A stretch of 64,000 bases of DNA from the NCBI GenBank assembly GCA_012934845.2, contig WNNJ02000497.1, positions 62,001 through 126,000 on the forward strand, in the 5' to 3' direction. This DNA comes from Pomphorhynchus laevis. Taxonomy: Eukaryota > Acanthocephala > Palaeacanthocephala > Echinorhynchida > Pomphorhynchidae. Below are positions 33,158 to 48,100 of this stretch, in pieces; positions within the stretch are counted from its first letter, which is position 1, and each line of letters opens with the position of its first letter. The notes beneath the pieces were generated by a model. The model had not been told where the DNA came from, did no database searches, and worked only from the letters and a program-made list of their open reading frames with translations. The translations under genes were made by a program, and so were the position numbers.

Positions 33158-36100
33158 CTAAAATCAAAAAAGTTTTAAAGTTATTCATTATGCTGTATGA
33201 GTATAAAAAATTACGGATCACAGATTATAAAATCGCTCCATAAAACCAAAACACGATGAAAAAACATCTCTTTTTGTAAAAGGCGAACTCCCTGAGCGGC
33301 CAGCTCGGGAAAGAATGAAGGGGAATCCATACAAAGATTGCGATACAAAACGCTAAATCTGAATATAAGTGCTGGTGAACTAGAATTTGCGTAAATATTT
33401 TTGTTTTAGAGTGTTGAGTTCGAATATATCGACGTTTGTTGGTAGGAGTGTAGAGGTTGTTCAAATGTTGGAACGACTCAGAGTAATACTAGCCGCGAGT
33501 CGATAAACACGTTTTAGAGAGAAGGGGCTTAAAATGGATCAACGAAAATAAAAAAAGGATACAAGATGTTCTTGCTGGAAAATCAATAAAAATTAAAATA
33601 TCTCTAACAGAAAAGTACGTGGACAAAGTTGTCCAAATAAAATAATCATCTGTGGATTTTATCATCATTGATCTATTATGAGTACACGTTAATTTTTTCG
33701 CCTCCGATTATATTCATTCCACAGTCGGGTTGTAGAAAGAATTAGCATATAACACCATCATCAAATAAATTTGGTCTTGATAGGATAAAACAATCCTTCT
33801 CGAAGATTTCAACGGATATTTGCGAAAAGAGACAACTGGAAACGAAGCTACCCAAAAAAGACATGATATGATAATAAGAATGACAAGGAAACTTGTTGTC
33901 TAATTTTTGGTTTTAAGGCAATGTGGAAATGAGTGAACAACACAAAATTTATCATTGTTAAGAACGCGGCCTACGACATTTCCTCCTTGCTGTTGACCTG
34001 TGCGTTGAACGGGATATTGAAACAGTGTATTAAAGAAAGGGTGTCCAAGAATAAAGTCAGGGAAAAATGGCGATTCGAATGACAGCGTCTCAAAAAACAT
34101 TCGGGCCGAATATAAAATAGTCACTCTAAATTTTCGATCATTGGATGGAAAATAAAAAATATTATAATGAAGGCTGTAAAGAACGTGTGAGGTGTAACGA
34201 GATGTATTCATAGCAAAGCCCGATTGACTCATTGGTGGAATTAAGCAGTGAAGTAAATCATATGACCAAAGATGAAAGGCTAGTAAAAAGATCGCAGTAA
34301 AGTATTACTGGAAATACTCAGTACTTCCAGTAATCCACAGCAATAGCAAATAAAAGTTTCATACGGAAATTAGATATTCAAAAAGATTCAATTGTAGCTG
34401 TTCTTGGAAGTGCGGGTGTAGTAATCGTGAAAAATAGTTTGGATTTCATGTCGTTTAAAATCATATACAAATCTAATATAATATAATTAATTATATATAT
34501 TATATATTATTATAATATATATAATATATATTATTATATATATTATTTTATTATTATTTTATATATATTATTATATATTATAATATAATTAATACATTTA
34601 ATCTAATATACAAAAAGAAAGGTAATCTCGGATAATATGGCAGTTATTAAGTCACTATAGTCATGGAACAACCTTTGTTAGTTCTAGAAAAACAATCGAG
34701 AAGCGTCTAAGATATGTCGAAAGTGAAAAAATTAACTTTATATCTGGTAATTCCACTACATATTCTTTTTATTCTACGTCAAAAAATGGAACGTCAACGA
34801 ATCATTAAGAAGTAAAATGTTCTAGAATTCTTAGTGTAATGCATCATCATTATCTACCGAAAGTCTAAGGACCTGTTCAGGGTGGATAACCAAATGTCAA
34901 GAAGATTTGAGTTCACAAGTGGAGTTCTCAAGGGTCTCCAACAAGTCTTCTACGTTCTAAATAGCTTAGGATTAAGTTACGAAATTAATACGTAAGTAAG
35001 CCTTAAATGAAATAATCTACGAGGATTACATAGTAATTACTCATTAAAGCGTAACTTGGCAGAAACCCAAACAAAGTATAAGACATAAAAAGATACAATG
35101 GGAAAATACGGACTAAAAGAGAATGCATCAAAGATAAAGATACCGCAGCTAAAATATCGAAAGGCTCCATCACTAAAACCATCAAGGATTGACTCTTGTT
35201 TCATTTGCAAGCCAACAGTAAGGGTCAACGCTACTAGATGTTTGGGTTGCAACCACTGGATTCAAAAACGCATTTCTAAAATAAAAAGTAACCTCTCAAA
35301 TTCGAAAAGTCATTATGCTGCTCAAGATGTAACAACATTTCAACGAAAGTAAAGGCAACAAAGGGCGACCTGAAAGCATAAATTAAAATCAAGTTTATTC
35401 AGCTCACATATGACAGTATCGAGAAAATATATTCATTCTGTTATCTAAACAATAGGATAGATTGTCAGCTAGCATGTCTGTTATAGAACACATACGAGCA
35501 GCCTGTATAAAGTTTCGAGAAATATAAGGGTATATTTGCACACGGGGACTCACTATGAGTCCTTGTGTTATTTGGCTTCACAAAACAAAAGTCGTAGTCA
35601 ACGTTTCTTGTATGGATCGAAAACCTAGCTGATAAGAAAAATTATATCAGGACACTAGCTAGTGCGTTAATGAGAATATGGGCCTATTTCGATTTATGCT
35701 AAAAAAGCACGTAAAGGAGATATTGAACCGAAAAATATTTCGAGTAGGTTTTATAGTAGAAATGAACGCACTCTTGTGGAACGGGCATATAAAGCTGAAA
35801 GAGCTTATATGCAGCTGGGCAAGATTCGGTCCCATTAAATCAAGGAACTGTTAAGACGGTATGTGCTGAAACATTAACGGAAGCATTTAGGTGTACGGAG
35901 GAAACAAGTAGTAAAAAGTGAAAAAGAAAATATATCGGTTATGTTTTAACTACATGTATTTGATTGTGTTTTTCCTTTTTAGCCGTATAATAACCGACAC
36001 TGACAACTCTAGGAAAGAAAAAATACCAGGAAAATATTGTGCTTAGTTGTTTTAGTAATGGATATTATTAACTTTATTTAACGCCATTTTCGAATTTATT

Positions 36101-39100
36101 GTCCGGAATAAAGAATAAATAATTAATAAGTTGATTATAATTAGCTGATTAACAATTAAGTTAATGTAATAAAAATTATATATAATAGTGCAGCGTCAAT
36201 TCAGCAACAACCTCTGCCTAGTGTTTAAGGATGGTACGCACAGCAATTCGATGTGGTTAAGAGCGTAAGCCTCAGACAATTAAGCAAAGTGTCGGAAACG
36301 CCTTTATTCACAATGTCACACAGGTAACCTAAACGATCAGTTAGTCCTTCATTCTGCTGATGAATGTTGCCGGGTACTCATTGGTCGTCTAGAAGTGACA
36401 TGGTGATTGAAAGTCGTTAATCGAAGTCCAGTCTATCAAGCGACACCATTTAGTATAAATGCCGTATTTCGTAAGAAATCCTGGACCGTTGTATACTCAG
36501 CACATCCGTGCACTACTATTATACCTGCCGTATCCATTAAGGATCCAACGAGTGCAGCGACAATTTAGCAACAACCTCTGCCTAGTTTTTAAGGATGATC
36601 CGCACAGCAATTCGATCTGGTTAAGAGCGTAAGCCTCAGACAATTAAGCAGTGTCGGAAACGCCTTTTTTCACAATTTCACACAGGCAACCTAAACGGCC
36701 AGTGAGTACTTCATTCTACTGATGAGTGTTACCGGGTACTCATTGGTCGTCTAGAAGTGACATGGTGACTGAAAGTTGTGAATCGAAGTTCAGTCCATCA
36801 AGCAACACCATTTAGTATAAATGCCGAATTTCGTAAGAAATCCTGGACCGTTGTATACTCTGCACATCCGTTCACTACTATTATACCTGCCGTATCCATT
36901 ATGGATCCAACGAGTGCAGCGACAATTCAGCAACAACCTCTGCCTAGTGTTTAAGGATGGTTCGCACAGCAATTCGATCTGGTTAAAGAGCGTAAGCCTC
37001 AGACAATTAAGCAAAGTGTCGGAAACGCCTTTATTCACAATGTCACACAGGCATCCGAAACGACGAGTGAGTACCTTATTCTACTGATGAGTGTTGCCGG
37101 GTACTCATCATTTTGATGAGTACCTGGACCGCATCCTACTCAGCACCTCTGTGAACTACCATTATATATACTCTATCTATTAATGATCCAACGAGCGCAG
37201 CGACAATTCAGCAACAACCTATGCCTAGTGTTTAAGGATGGTCCGCACAGCAATTCGATCTGGTTAAGAGCGTAAGCCTCAGACAATTAAGCAAAGTGTC
37301 GGAAACGCCTTTATTCACAATGTCACACAGGCAACCGAAACGACGAGTGAGTACCTTATTCTACTGATGAGTGTTGCCGGGTACTCATCATTTTGATGAG
37401 TACCTGGACCGCATCCTACTCAGCACCTCTGTGAACTACCAGTATATATACTCTATCTATTAATGATCCAACGAGTGCAGCGACAATTCAGCAACAACCT
37501 CTGCCTAGTGTTTAAGGATGGTCCGCACAGCAATTCGATCTGATTAAGAGCGTAAGCCTCAGACAATTAAGCAAAGTGTCGGAAACGCCTTTATTCACAA
37601 TTTCACACAGGCAACCTAAACGGCCAGTGAGTACTTCATTCTACTGATGAGTGTTACCGGGTACTCATTGGTCGTCTAGAAGTGACATGGTGACTGAAAG
37701 TTGTGAATCGAAGTTCAGTCCATCAAGCAACACCATTTAGTATAAATGCCAAATTTCGTAAGAAATCCTGGACCGTTGTATACTCTGCACATCCGTTCAC
37801 TACTATTATACCTGCCGTATCCATTATGGATCCAACGAGTGCAGCGACAATTCAGCAACAACCTCTGCCTAGTGTTTAAGGATGGTCCGCACAGCAATTC
37901 GATCTGGTTAAAAGCGTAAGCCTCAGACAATTAAGCAAAGTGTCGGAAACGCCTTTATTCACAATGTCACACAGGCAACCGAAACGATCAGTTAGTCTTT
38001 CATTCTGCTGATGAGTATTGCCGGGTACTCATCATTTTGATGAGTACCTGGACCGCATCCTACTCAGCACCTCTGTGAACAACCATTATATATACTCTAT
38101 CTATTAATGATCCAACGAGTGTAGCGACAATTCAGCAACAACCTCTGCCTAGTGTTTAAGGATAATCCGCACAGCAATTCGATCTGGTTAAGAGCGTAAG
38201 CCTCAGACAATTAGGCAAAGTGTCGGAAACGCCTTTATTCACAATGTCACACAGGCAACCGAAACGATCAGTTAGTCCTTCATTCTGATATGAATGTTGC
38301 CGGGTACTCATTGGTCGTCTAGAAGTGATATCGTGATTGAAAGTTGTGAATCGAAGTTCAGTCCATCAAGCAACACCATTTAGTATAAATGCCGAATTTC
38401 GTAAGAAATCCTGGACCGTTGTATACTCTGCACATCCGTTCACTACTATTATACCTGCCGTATCCATTATGGATCCAACGAGTGCAGCGACAATTCAGCA
38501 ACAACCTCTGCCTAGTATTTAAGGATGGTCCGCACAGCAATTCGATCTGGTTAAAAGCGTAAGCCTCAGACAATTAAGCAAAGTGTTGGAAACGCCTTTA
38601 TTTACAATTTCACACAGGCAACCGAAACGGCTAGTGAGTACTTCCTTCTAATAATGAGTGTTGCTGAGTACTCCATCATTGCGATTCTAAAGTGGTCGTC
38701 TCAAAGTAACATGTATATTAAAAAAGGATGTATTTCGTTTTAATTAATATTTTTTTAATAATATTGTTTTATTGTTTTATATAAACTTTACAGGTTGATC
38801 ACTTTTCAACGTTTTCACGGCGTTATTATGCTGAAACATTGATATTATATTATAATATATTATATATTATATTTATATTATTGATAGGACTAGGTGAGTT
38901 TAATTAGTTTTTAAATAATTTATAAGGAGGAATTTATACACAGGTTCAAATGTATATTAAATATATTTAATAGTTAATCAATATTATTGTCTAAATTCCG
39001 TTGAATTTTCAAATTTTTGAATATTTCAAATCGTAAAAAATTAATAATTCAAATAATTAATGAAATGTACTACGTTTGGCTACTGAAAAAGGTAAGACAC

Positions 39101-42100
39101 ATTTCATTAGCTAGTGAAAAAACCATTTTAATTTTTTATTCGGAAGAATTAGTTGATATTACTTGCATTAAAATGATTGTTTATAACAAGTTGCTATTAA
39201 TTACTTATTTCCACATTCAGATAAATTACTTGTTAATTGATGACTTAACTAATTAATTAGTTATTAGTTATTTTCATTTTTGTTTAATTTTAAGGAATCT
39301 AAATTATACGAAATAATTAAGATAAAAGTCATATGCCACTAACCGAAAATATTTCAACAACGTCATTTGTATAAGTGCGTCGCGGATCTACTTGCCGAGT
39401 ACTAAGAACCTGCATTAGTGCGGTACCATCAGTTTCAAGCATCCATTCTTGTATTTTGACGAAATCTCCATCAGGTCCAACGATAACACGCTTTTTGTCG
39501 TCGGTTGTTGGAAAATGCATATACACTTTTGATATAGATTCAATTCCTTGAAGAGTAATATCGGACAGTATATTTGCTTCAACACATCTCAGAAAAGAAT
39601 CATCGTCCATGCGTTCAAAGTCTTCAACATCCTATTTATAAAGTGCTTTTTAAAGTCGATAGTGATTAATTTCTATTTACAATCAAAACTTACATTTATA
39701 ATAAATATAATTTCTTTCTTTAGGATCTACCATTTCCGAAAATTTATAGAAAAACAATTGTCACAATGTGAGAGCTCCAGGTAATAAAAATATATCTTTT
39801 AAAAATTTGCTTTTCATCTAAAAATAAAATTGCATATATCACCTGGATGTAATGCAACATTCTATTTGAATGATTTTTTAATTAAATGATTTTCTGTTGT
39901 CGGATATATACCAAATTATCGTAACAGTAACCAGCCAAAGACCAGAGATAAATTGCTTATTTCGACAACGTTTTATCCTCACTTGGATCTTTATCAAGTC
40001 AAATTATTGTAAATATTATATAATCACAAGACAATTTTTTAAGCAGTGCTTAAAAAATTATATATAAAAAGATATAATTCGTCAGTGTGTTCAAACCACG
40101 GTCTTGGGTCTCTTTCAGACTCATTGTTATGTAATACATAACAATGAGCACATCCGTGCACCACTATCAGCACATCCCTGCACTACTATTATACATGCCG
40201 TATCCATTAAGGATCCAACGAGTGCAGCGACAATTCAGCAACAACCTCTGCCTAGTGTTTAAGGATGGTCCGCACAGCAATTCGATCTGGTTAAGAGCGT
40301 AAGCCTCAGACAATTAAGCAAAGTGTCGGAAACGCCTTTATTCCCAATGTAACACAGGCACCCGAAACGGCCAGTAAGTACTTCATTCTACTGATGAGTG
40401 TTGCCGGCTACTCATTAGTTTTCTAGAAGTGACACAGTGACTGAAAGTCGTGAATCAAAGTCCAGTCTAACAAGCAACACCATTGTGTATAAATGCCGTA
40501 TTTCGAAAGAAATCCTGAATCGTTGTCTTCTCAGCACATCCGTGCACTACTATTATACCTGCCGTATCCATTAAGGATCCAACGAGTGCAGCGACAATTA
40601 TGTACACATGAATACATTGTGTTTATCTAAGTGTTTTTTACTAATTATTTTTACCTTAGAAAACTAATAAATAATGTCGAAAATTGTATTTTGAAAATTG
40701 TAAACTAAAGAAAATTTAGGCAATTTTCTTAAGGAAATTGCATAAAAGATACACTGTCAATCAAATTTAAATGGATATTAAGAACACAAATACTTGAAAT
40801 TAAACAAATTGAACGAATTAAATAAAAAATTACAAAAACTTATGTAATGTTTGAATGCATAATTAATACATAATTTCTTATGTAATTATATTACTCATTA
40901 CAAAACATTGATGTTCAAACATTTCTTACTTTTACAAAACGCATGTTTACTAAATTGTTTAATCAACTAATTTGTCCTGATTAATCAATCACTCTTATTT
41001 TAATTTATGGAATGTGATATTTTATCGCTACACCCGTTTCTCTTCTTAAATAATGCATAATATAATTTTTATACTCCATCTGTAAGGAATTGTCAGTATC
41101 AGATCGAATGATTCGCTGTGATTCTAAGGCTCATTCACTCATTTAAACATGATTCACTGTAACTAATGTTTGTCGAAATGTTTGATTCATACAACTCAAA
41201 CAAAGAATTTCTACTTAAACGACTTTCAGAAAATCGTTTAGGTAGAAATTCTTCGTTTCTCTAAACGATTTTGTGAATTATTTTTATCGATAAATTAAAA
41301 ATTGAAGTTTAATTTTGAAATTAAAAATTGAATAGTTTTTGTATCGGTAAATTATGTAATATGCGAGATCTAAAATGTCAAACGTGACAACACAAAAACG
41401 TACCTCTTCATTGTCTTTATCAACTGAGCCACTGTTAATCATTCGAATACGTAATACTAACTTATCCGCATTATCGTCATTGAAAATTACATTTAAATCT
41501 CTTCCGAAACCTAAAACAAATATAGTAAGATATTGAAATTTAGTAGTATACAACGATTTCTGTAACATTAGATATATCGAGATTCCAATCATACGATGCA
41601 ACAGACGTCATAATATAATTTTCAAATACAAAATTTTATTATAACAAAGTAAGAAAAAAGTTTTCTTTATAAAAGTCTGATTAAAGTAAATCTCACAAAA
41701 ACTTGAATAAGTACTTCGAAGTGTGTTTCTTACCAGCTATATACTCATTGATTATGCTTGCAAATATTACTGTCAGAGTGGCTTCTTACAGCCAATAAGA
41801 GTCAATAAGTTAATTTCACAAAAACTTGAATGAATAAGTACTTCGAAGTGTATTTCTTGCCAGCACTCATTGATTATGTTTGCAAATATTACTGTCAGAG
41901 TGGCTTCCTAAGCCAATAAGAGTAAAGATAGTTGATCTTGTTAAAAAAATGTAGATATTTTCATTAATAAATCATATCAACTAGCGAAATCCACGGACGC
42001 AAAAACGACCTCTTACTTAGAGAGTGTCTCTTCATGGGTATTATGATAAATTGTGCTCCATTTGGATCCCACTTCAAAACCGCACATCAACATACATATG

Positions 42101-45100
42101 CATGTACTGCCTCCGATTATGTAATTCTTTGCTTGACGCGTTTGACTGTTCCTATCTTTCAAAGATGAGCTTGACGGAGATTGACAAACTGCGGAGTCGT
42201 TATCCAAGGCAAAGAAATTTTGTGTTTTTCTTTGTTTTAATGTATGTTTGATGTTTTTTATTTAGTTTAGCCTAATGCCGAGCGACAAAGAGGCCAATAA
42301 ATCATCTCTACGTTAATATTAACTAATATTACTTATGATATTAGTAAAATATATAATATTTTAATATTATTAAAATTATATTATTAATACTAATCTTGTT
42401 AATATTATATCTATTTCATAGATATATGTATTTTCAACGTACACGCGCCCTCGAATGACACTAAATCCATTGACTCTGCATTCAGCTTCCATGTGCAACG
42501 CAAACTTGCCAAATATAATGAGCATGTAAGAGAAATAGAACACTCGACATTTTTGCCGTTTGTGTTGTCGAGTTCATCCGGCATTAGTACATAAGCAAAT
42601 CGATGTTTACTGACAATCGCGCAAAAGCTGGTTTCGAAAAACTCAAGCACGTACGCATGCGAAATCGTTCAGTTAAGCCAAGAAATCGGATCTTTACTAA
42701 TGCATGGCTTCTCAATGAGCATTAGGATGCCACGCTTCTCCATTCTGTGCCCAAACAGAGCGCAGACTATTGGAAACCAGATATAAGAAAATAATGAATA
42801 ATTATTTATTACTGCCCTGTTTGCGGGTAACCTTTGAACTGTATACTATCTCGTTTTGTGTTTTAATAAAATAAATATATAAATTGATACGTAGTATAAT
42901 AAACTCACCCCTAGTCGTGATCAATATTTTAGATATTTTGCTTTCAATTTATGTAATTTCTGTAACTTTTGCTATCAGCCCCAAGCCGAGAGGCTGCAGT
43001 GGACATTAATAAATAACTTCTCAGATTAATTTTAATTATCGTATAACTAATTTTATTTATACATAGTATAATAAAAACAGTATTATATTGTAATATAATA
43101 TTAAAATATAATATTATAATATAATATTATAAAATATAATATAATATTAAAATACAGTTATAATTGATATCTAAAAATATAAATATAATCTAAAGCATTT
43201 GTGTATTAAAGTATCTGTACGAGTTTAATGGCTACAATTGAGATATGGTTTATTTTATGGGTTTGATGGCTATAATTACGAGATATCGTAATCCTTTGAC
43301 GGTTAAATAATATTACAGATAAACGAGGTTAAACCGTCACTTTTACTTTCGTTGACAAACATTATTTTAATTATTTTTTTATTTATTTCTAAAATATTTT
43401 ATTTAATTATAAGAAATTATTTTTGTAAATATTATGTAATAATATAAATAATAATCTGAGAATTTACCATTACAAAATACTACATATTACAAAATACTCG
43501 TATTGGCTCTAAAAATAAACTTTGTCTACAATGATTAAGAGAAGTAAATATTATCAGATAAATATTTTTCGTATCCAAATTATGAAATTAGATCAGTCGC
43601 TTTGGTAACATGACCATCGAATATAGATATCTAAACTTGGAAGCTACACAATTTAAAACTAATCGATAAAATAATCAAGTTAAAAAACCATAATTATCCT
43701 TTTTATTAGTAGAATTTGTAAAATATGATTCAATAAAATAATATTAAATAATACAATAAAAATTTCATGATAATTAAAATAAATTAAAAAATTTATGAAT
43801 ATTTTACTATCTACTAATAAATTATATTTTGATTTTTCTACCTGATTTAATCGAACGGGACGGTAGACAAATCCAAGTTTTCTGAAGACTAATAATACTT
43901 GGTTTAATATTTGATTAATAATACTTATTAATCTGATAATTTATTGTTACAACACCACTATCGCTACTGACTGCTAGGTTAAAATAACACAAAATACGTT
44001 ACAAATCAAATACGTTGCAAAACAGTTGCAAAATCAAACTTGATTTGATTTAGAGCTTAAATCAAATAATCTCGAAGATACAAGCAACTTCTGGAGTGAT
44101 TAAAGAAACGGCAAATACATGATTCACCTCGATTGTAAATAATTGTGATGCAGCCTATCCATAGAAACCGAATAATGACCGCTCGTCTTTCTTTGTTTGT
44201 TTTATTTAATAATAATACTTAAATAATATCATAAATATTATTATAATTAATATTATAATTAATATAATATAATTAATATTATATTATATTTTTTGTATAA
44301 TATTATATTTTTTATATAATATTTTTATATAATATTTTATATAATTTTACGCTAATATTTAAATAATAGAAAATAATTAGTCAACTCCGTTTTGTAGATC
44401 ATTTCTTTCTCAAAGTTTGTGCGGTAAAGCTAAAGAATTTGCATATCGAGGTTTTTGTGTGACAGCAGTGTAAAATTATGGTAAGCAAAAATTTTTAGCA
44501 CTCTAATACCCTCACCTTAAATATAATAACAATGCGAATATCAAAAATAATTTATAAAATTGCCGTATCGGCACTAACAATCGATTGTTCGTAACCTTAC
44601 AAACAATCGATTCCGTCTTTTGCTACTATGTACTGATCAAAATGAGACATTTAATTATATATCTATTATCTTTTATTATCTTTATTCGTAAAATAATGGT
44701 TATAGTTTATATATGTAATTTGATTGTCTCCTAGTAGGCAAGCTAGATCTTCGCCACGTCATCTTCTCTTTTTAATTAGTGATTTTTTGATTAGACATTT
44801 CTATGTTTATTACATTTAAATATTTTTCTATTGAATAGTCAATATTCCTATTGAAAATTAAAAGTACCTTCCATTATCTTATCCGAAATCTGCTCCATGC
44901 TTAACTTTTTATCCGTCATTCGTTTACGATCCAGTTCAATACGCAAGAGCCACGGGGAAGACGGAGAAACGCCATGATCTGGCATTTCGTAGTATATTTC
45001 AACCCAGTCTCTATCTTCTTCAATCACTGTAGTCATTGGATCAGGATCATAATAAATAGCGGTATTCGCTGTTACTTTCTTTAGAGTACAATGTTCAAGT

Positions 45101-48100
45101 GCACATAAGACGTCCTATAAATACAAAGTCAATTAGATAAGCAATGAGTTTTTTGTCTATTTTTGTTATTTCGCAACATACCTTGCATTTTTCAGCGTCT
45201 CGGGTTGCTTCACCAAGCAAAAACACAGTCAGTGATGGCGTCCTTGGTGTTCTGCATACATTGATAATTTCCTTTAATCTAGGTACACCAAGCGTTACGT
45301 TCTTAGCCGATACACCAGCGTAGTGAAACGTGTTTAGTGTCATTTGGGTTGCGGGTTCACCAAGACTTTGAGCTGATAATGCACCTACCATTTCACCCGG
45401 ATGAACTTGAGATAGCTGAAATCTAGTTTCAATCTCACCCAATAGCCATTCAAATGCTTCACTAGTGAGCTTATGATCTTCAATAACTCTTCTGCTACTA
45501 AGATGTGATCTTAGTAGGATGTTGATTAGAGTAGTTGCGTTTTGCTGAGCTTCACGGCTCAGCTGGTCTTCACCAGCAACAATGACAAGTTTTTTTTCGA
45601 GTTCCTTTATGCTTGTTACTATTTTCATAGGATGCAAATCTGTAGTGGATCTCAGATTAACTCGAAAAATCTTCTGCGCATTCCATATTAGTCTCTCGAT
45701 GTTACAAGGTAAAACAATGCGTGCATCACCTGTTGGAAATATTTCACGCAGCATATCTCTGTCCTTGTTTAGCTGAATCCATTCATCTTCAAGAATATTA
45801 AGAGCATTTGCATTTGTAAGCAAATCGCGAGTAACGTCTTCGTTCAGATTGCGGCGTAGAGAAGCCTCATCATTAATGTTAAATCTCCACTTATGTTCAA
45901 ACACACTGTCGCTTGGTGTTAGGGTTGGAATTCGTTGAAATTCTACAAATGTACCATCAAGTCCATCTTCACCGTATACAAGTTGTATTAGCTGAATAAA
46001 AACGATGATAAAGTTATTGAATTTCTTATAGTGACGTTGATTCAATAGAATTAAATAATCAAATTTAGTAAATCTATTAATTTTCTTTAGAATTCAACAG
46101 CAAAAATAAGTTAGAATATCATGTTGCCATCCTATTGCTTGTCTGATTCAAAATTTGCTCTCCCTTATTATCTTAAATTTGCGTCTCGGTATTCTTGTTT
46201 TTAATATTTATTTGATCAACTGGTTTAATAACATTTTTGTCTGCAAGTGCTAGTAGTGAGAAGGGTTTATTAGTTCATGGATTTAGATAGGTGTTACCAA
46301 CGAATATACACTTGCTTCTAGGGTTCAACAATCTGTTCAGAGGGTTCAAGAGAAAGATACTGCATATCAACGTGGTGTTATTAATTTTAACTTAAATAAA
46401 CTTATTTGAAATCACAAATCGTGTATGCCAGTTTTCCAGCTTTCGCCAAAATGAAAAACTGAAATGTAATTTAAAAGATGTAAATTATAAAAAATAACTA
46501 AATATTTGAATATTTAATACCAAATAAAATTATTCTATCACTTAAATATTTGAATTACATTATTAAATTAAATAATTTGTATTAAAAAGTATAATATTTA
46601 TTAATATAAATGGGAACTATTTACATTAGTTCCCATTTGGGGAACTAATATAAATCGTTCTTTGGGAACTACACAAAGACAAAAGGAACATGTCAATCAA
46701 TCGTTATGATGATGAATGCTACAATAATATTTATAATTTGTACAAGACGTTTTAAATGAAATCTTATTTAAAAATTAAAAATAAATTGTATTTTTGGATT
46801 TTTTAATTCTAATTAATACCCACATTAATTACAAATTATTTTGCGTAGATAGAAAAGTACCTGATTTGCCTGATTTCGCACTGTTCCATCGTATTTTACC
46901 ATAACACTTTCCATTGCTTTTATTAATCGTCTTTGGATGTAACCTGTTTCTGCCGTCTTAATAGCCGTATCGATTAATCCTTCACGACCACCCATGGCGT
47001 GAAAAAAGAACTCTGTGGGTGTCAAACCTTGTAGGTACGAATTTTCAATAAAACCTTTAGCCTCTGGACCGTAGTCGTCTTTTATAAAATGTGGTAAGGT
47101 TCTATGCTTAAATCCGAATGGAATACGCTTTCCCTCTACGTTTTGTTGACCAACACATGCGATGACTTGTGATATATTTATTTTAGAACCTTTTGCTCCA
47201 GAAACAACCATCGCTTTGAAATTATTCGCTTCTGATAAGGATCGCTGAGCACTACCACCGGTTTTGTCACGTGCATCATTAAGTATGCAATTAACCTGAT
47301 TTTCGAATGTTTGGCGCAAACTATTTCCCGGTGTTGGCTCCAATTCGTCGTTATGGGCTTTTTCAATCACTTCAATCACTTCGCTTTTAGCTTTTCGAAT
47401 GCACTGTTGAATATCCTCATATGTGCGTTGATCAGCAATTGTGTCACCGATTCCGATTGAATGCCCTTCGAGCAACAACCAATTATTAACGACTGTTTGA
47501 ATATGACCATAAAATCGACCGGCAACGGCATGTCCAAGTTCCATATACACTAAATGAACCAGTGATCCAGCACTTGTTCCTAATGTTTTCTTACACAGAA
47601 TACCGCATATCAATACACCGTCTTCTACCAAAACCTGCCAAAATGCAGAATGCATGGAACTTAACTTTGTCTTAATTTTGCAAAACAAATTGCTAAGCAC
47701 ATATTCGTTAAGAAGACTAGTATCAATTTGAATCATAAATGCTCGAATTTAATTTTATTATCATTAAACAATTAAATTTACATTCAAACTAAACGTAAAG
47801 TTCACACCAAAGTATAATTTCTTGAGGAAATTTAAGAAACTAAAAGTGAAAACGATCAAGTGCAAATATATCAAATGCTTTATACCTTATCAAAGCAAAT
47901 GATCAGCACATTACCAAAGCAAAATAATGATTCTAATCATTATGATTTCTTGTTGAATTATCATATAATATTGATATAAGAAATTAACAGTGAAATTAAT
48001 AACATTGCTTGATGAAATTTAATGTCATATAAAGAACTGAAATTGAATGAGTGAGAAGATAATAAATGATAAATAAACAATGAAAAAGAAACAGAACCCG

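Noticed and set aside
33900-34232. 110-codon minus-strand frame in RPB1 intron 11
   Set aside because: No recognisable motif, atypical composition, and located in decayed repeat sequence.
36821-38573. 71-88 codon frames in the intron 11 array
   Set aside because: The same peptide recurs only because the repeat unit recurs; no family match, and it sits within an intron.
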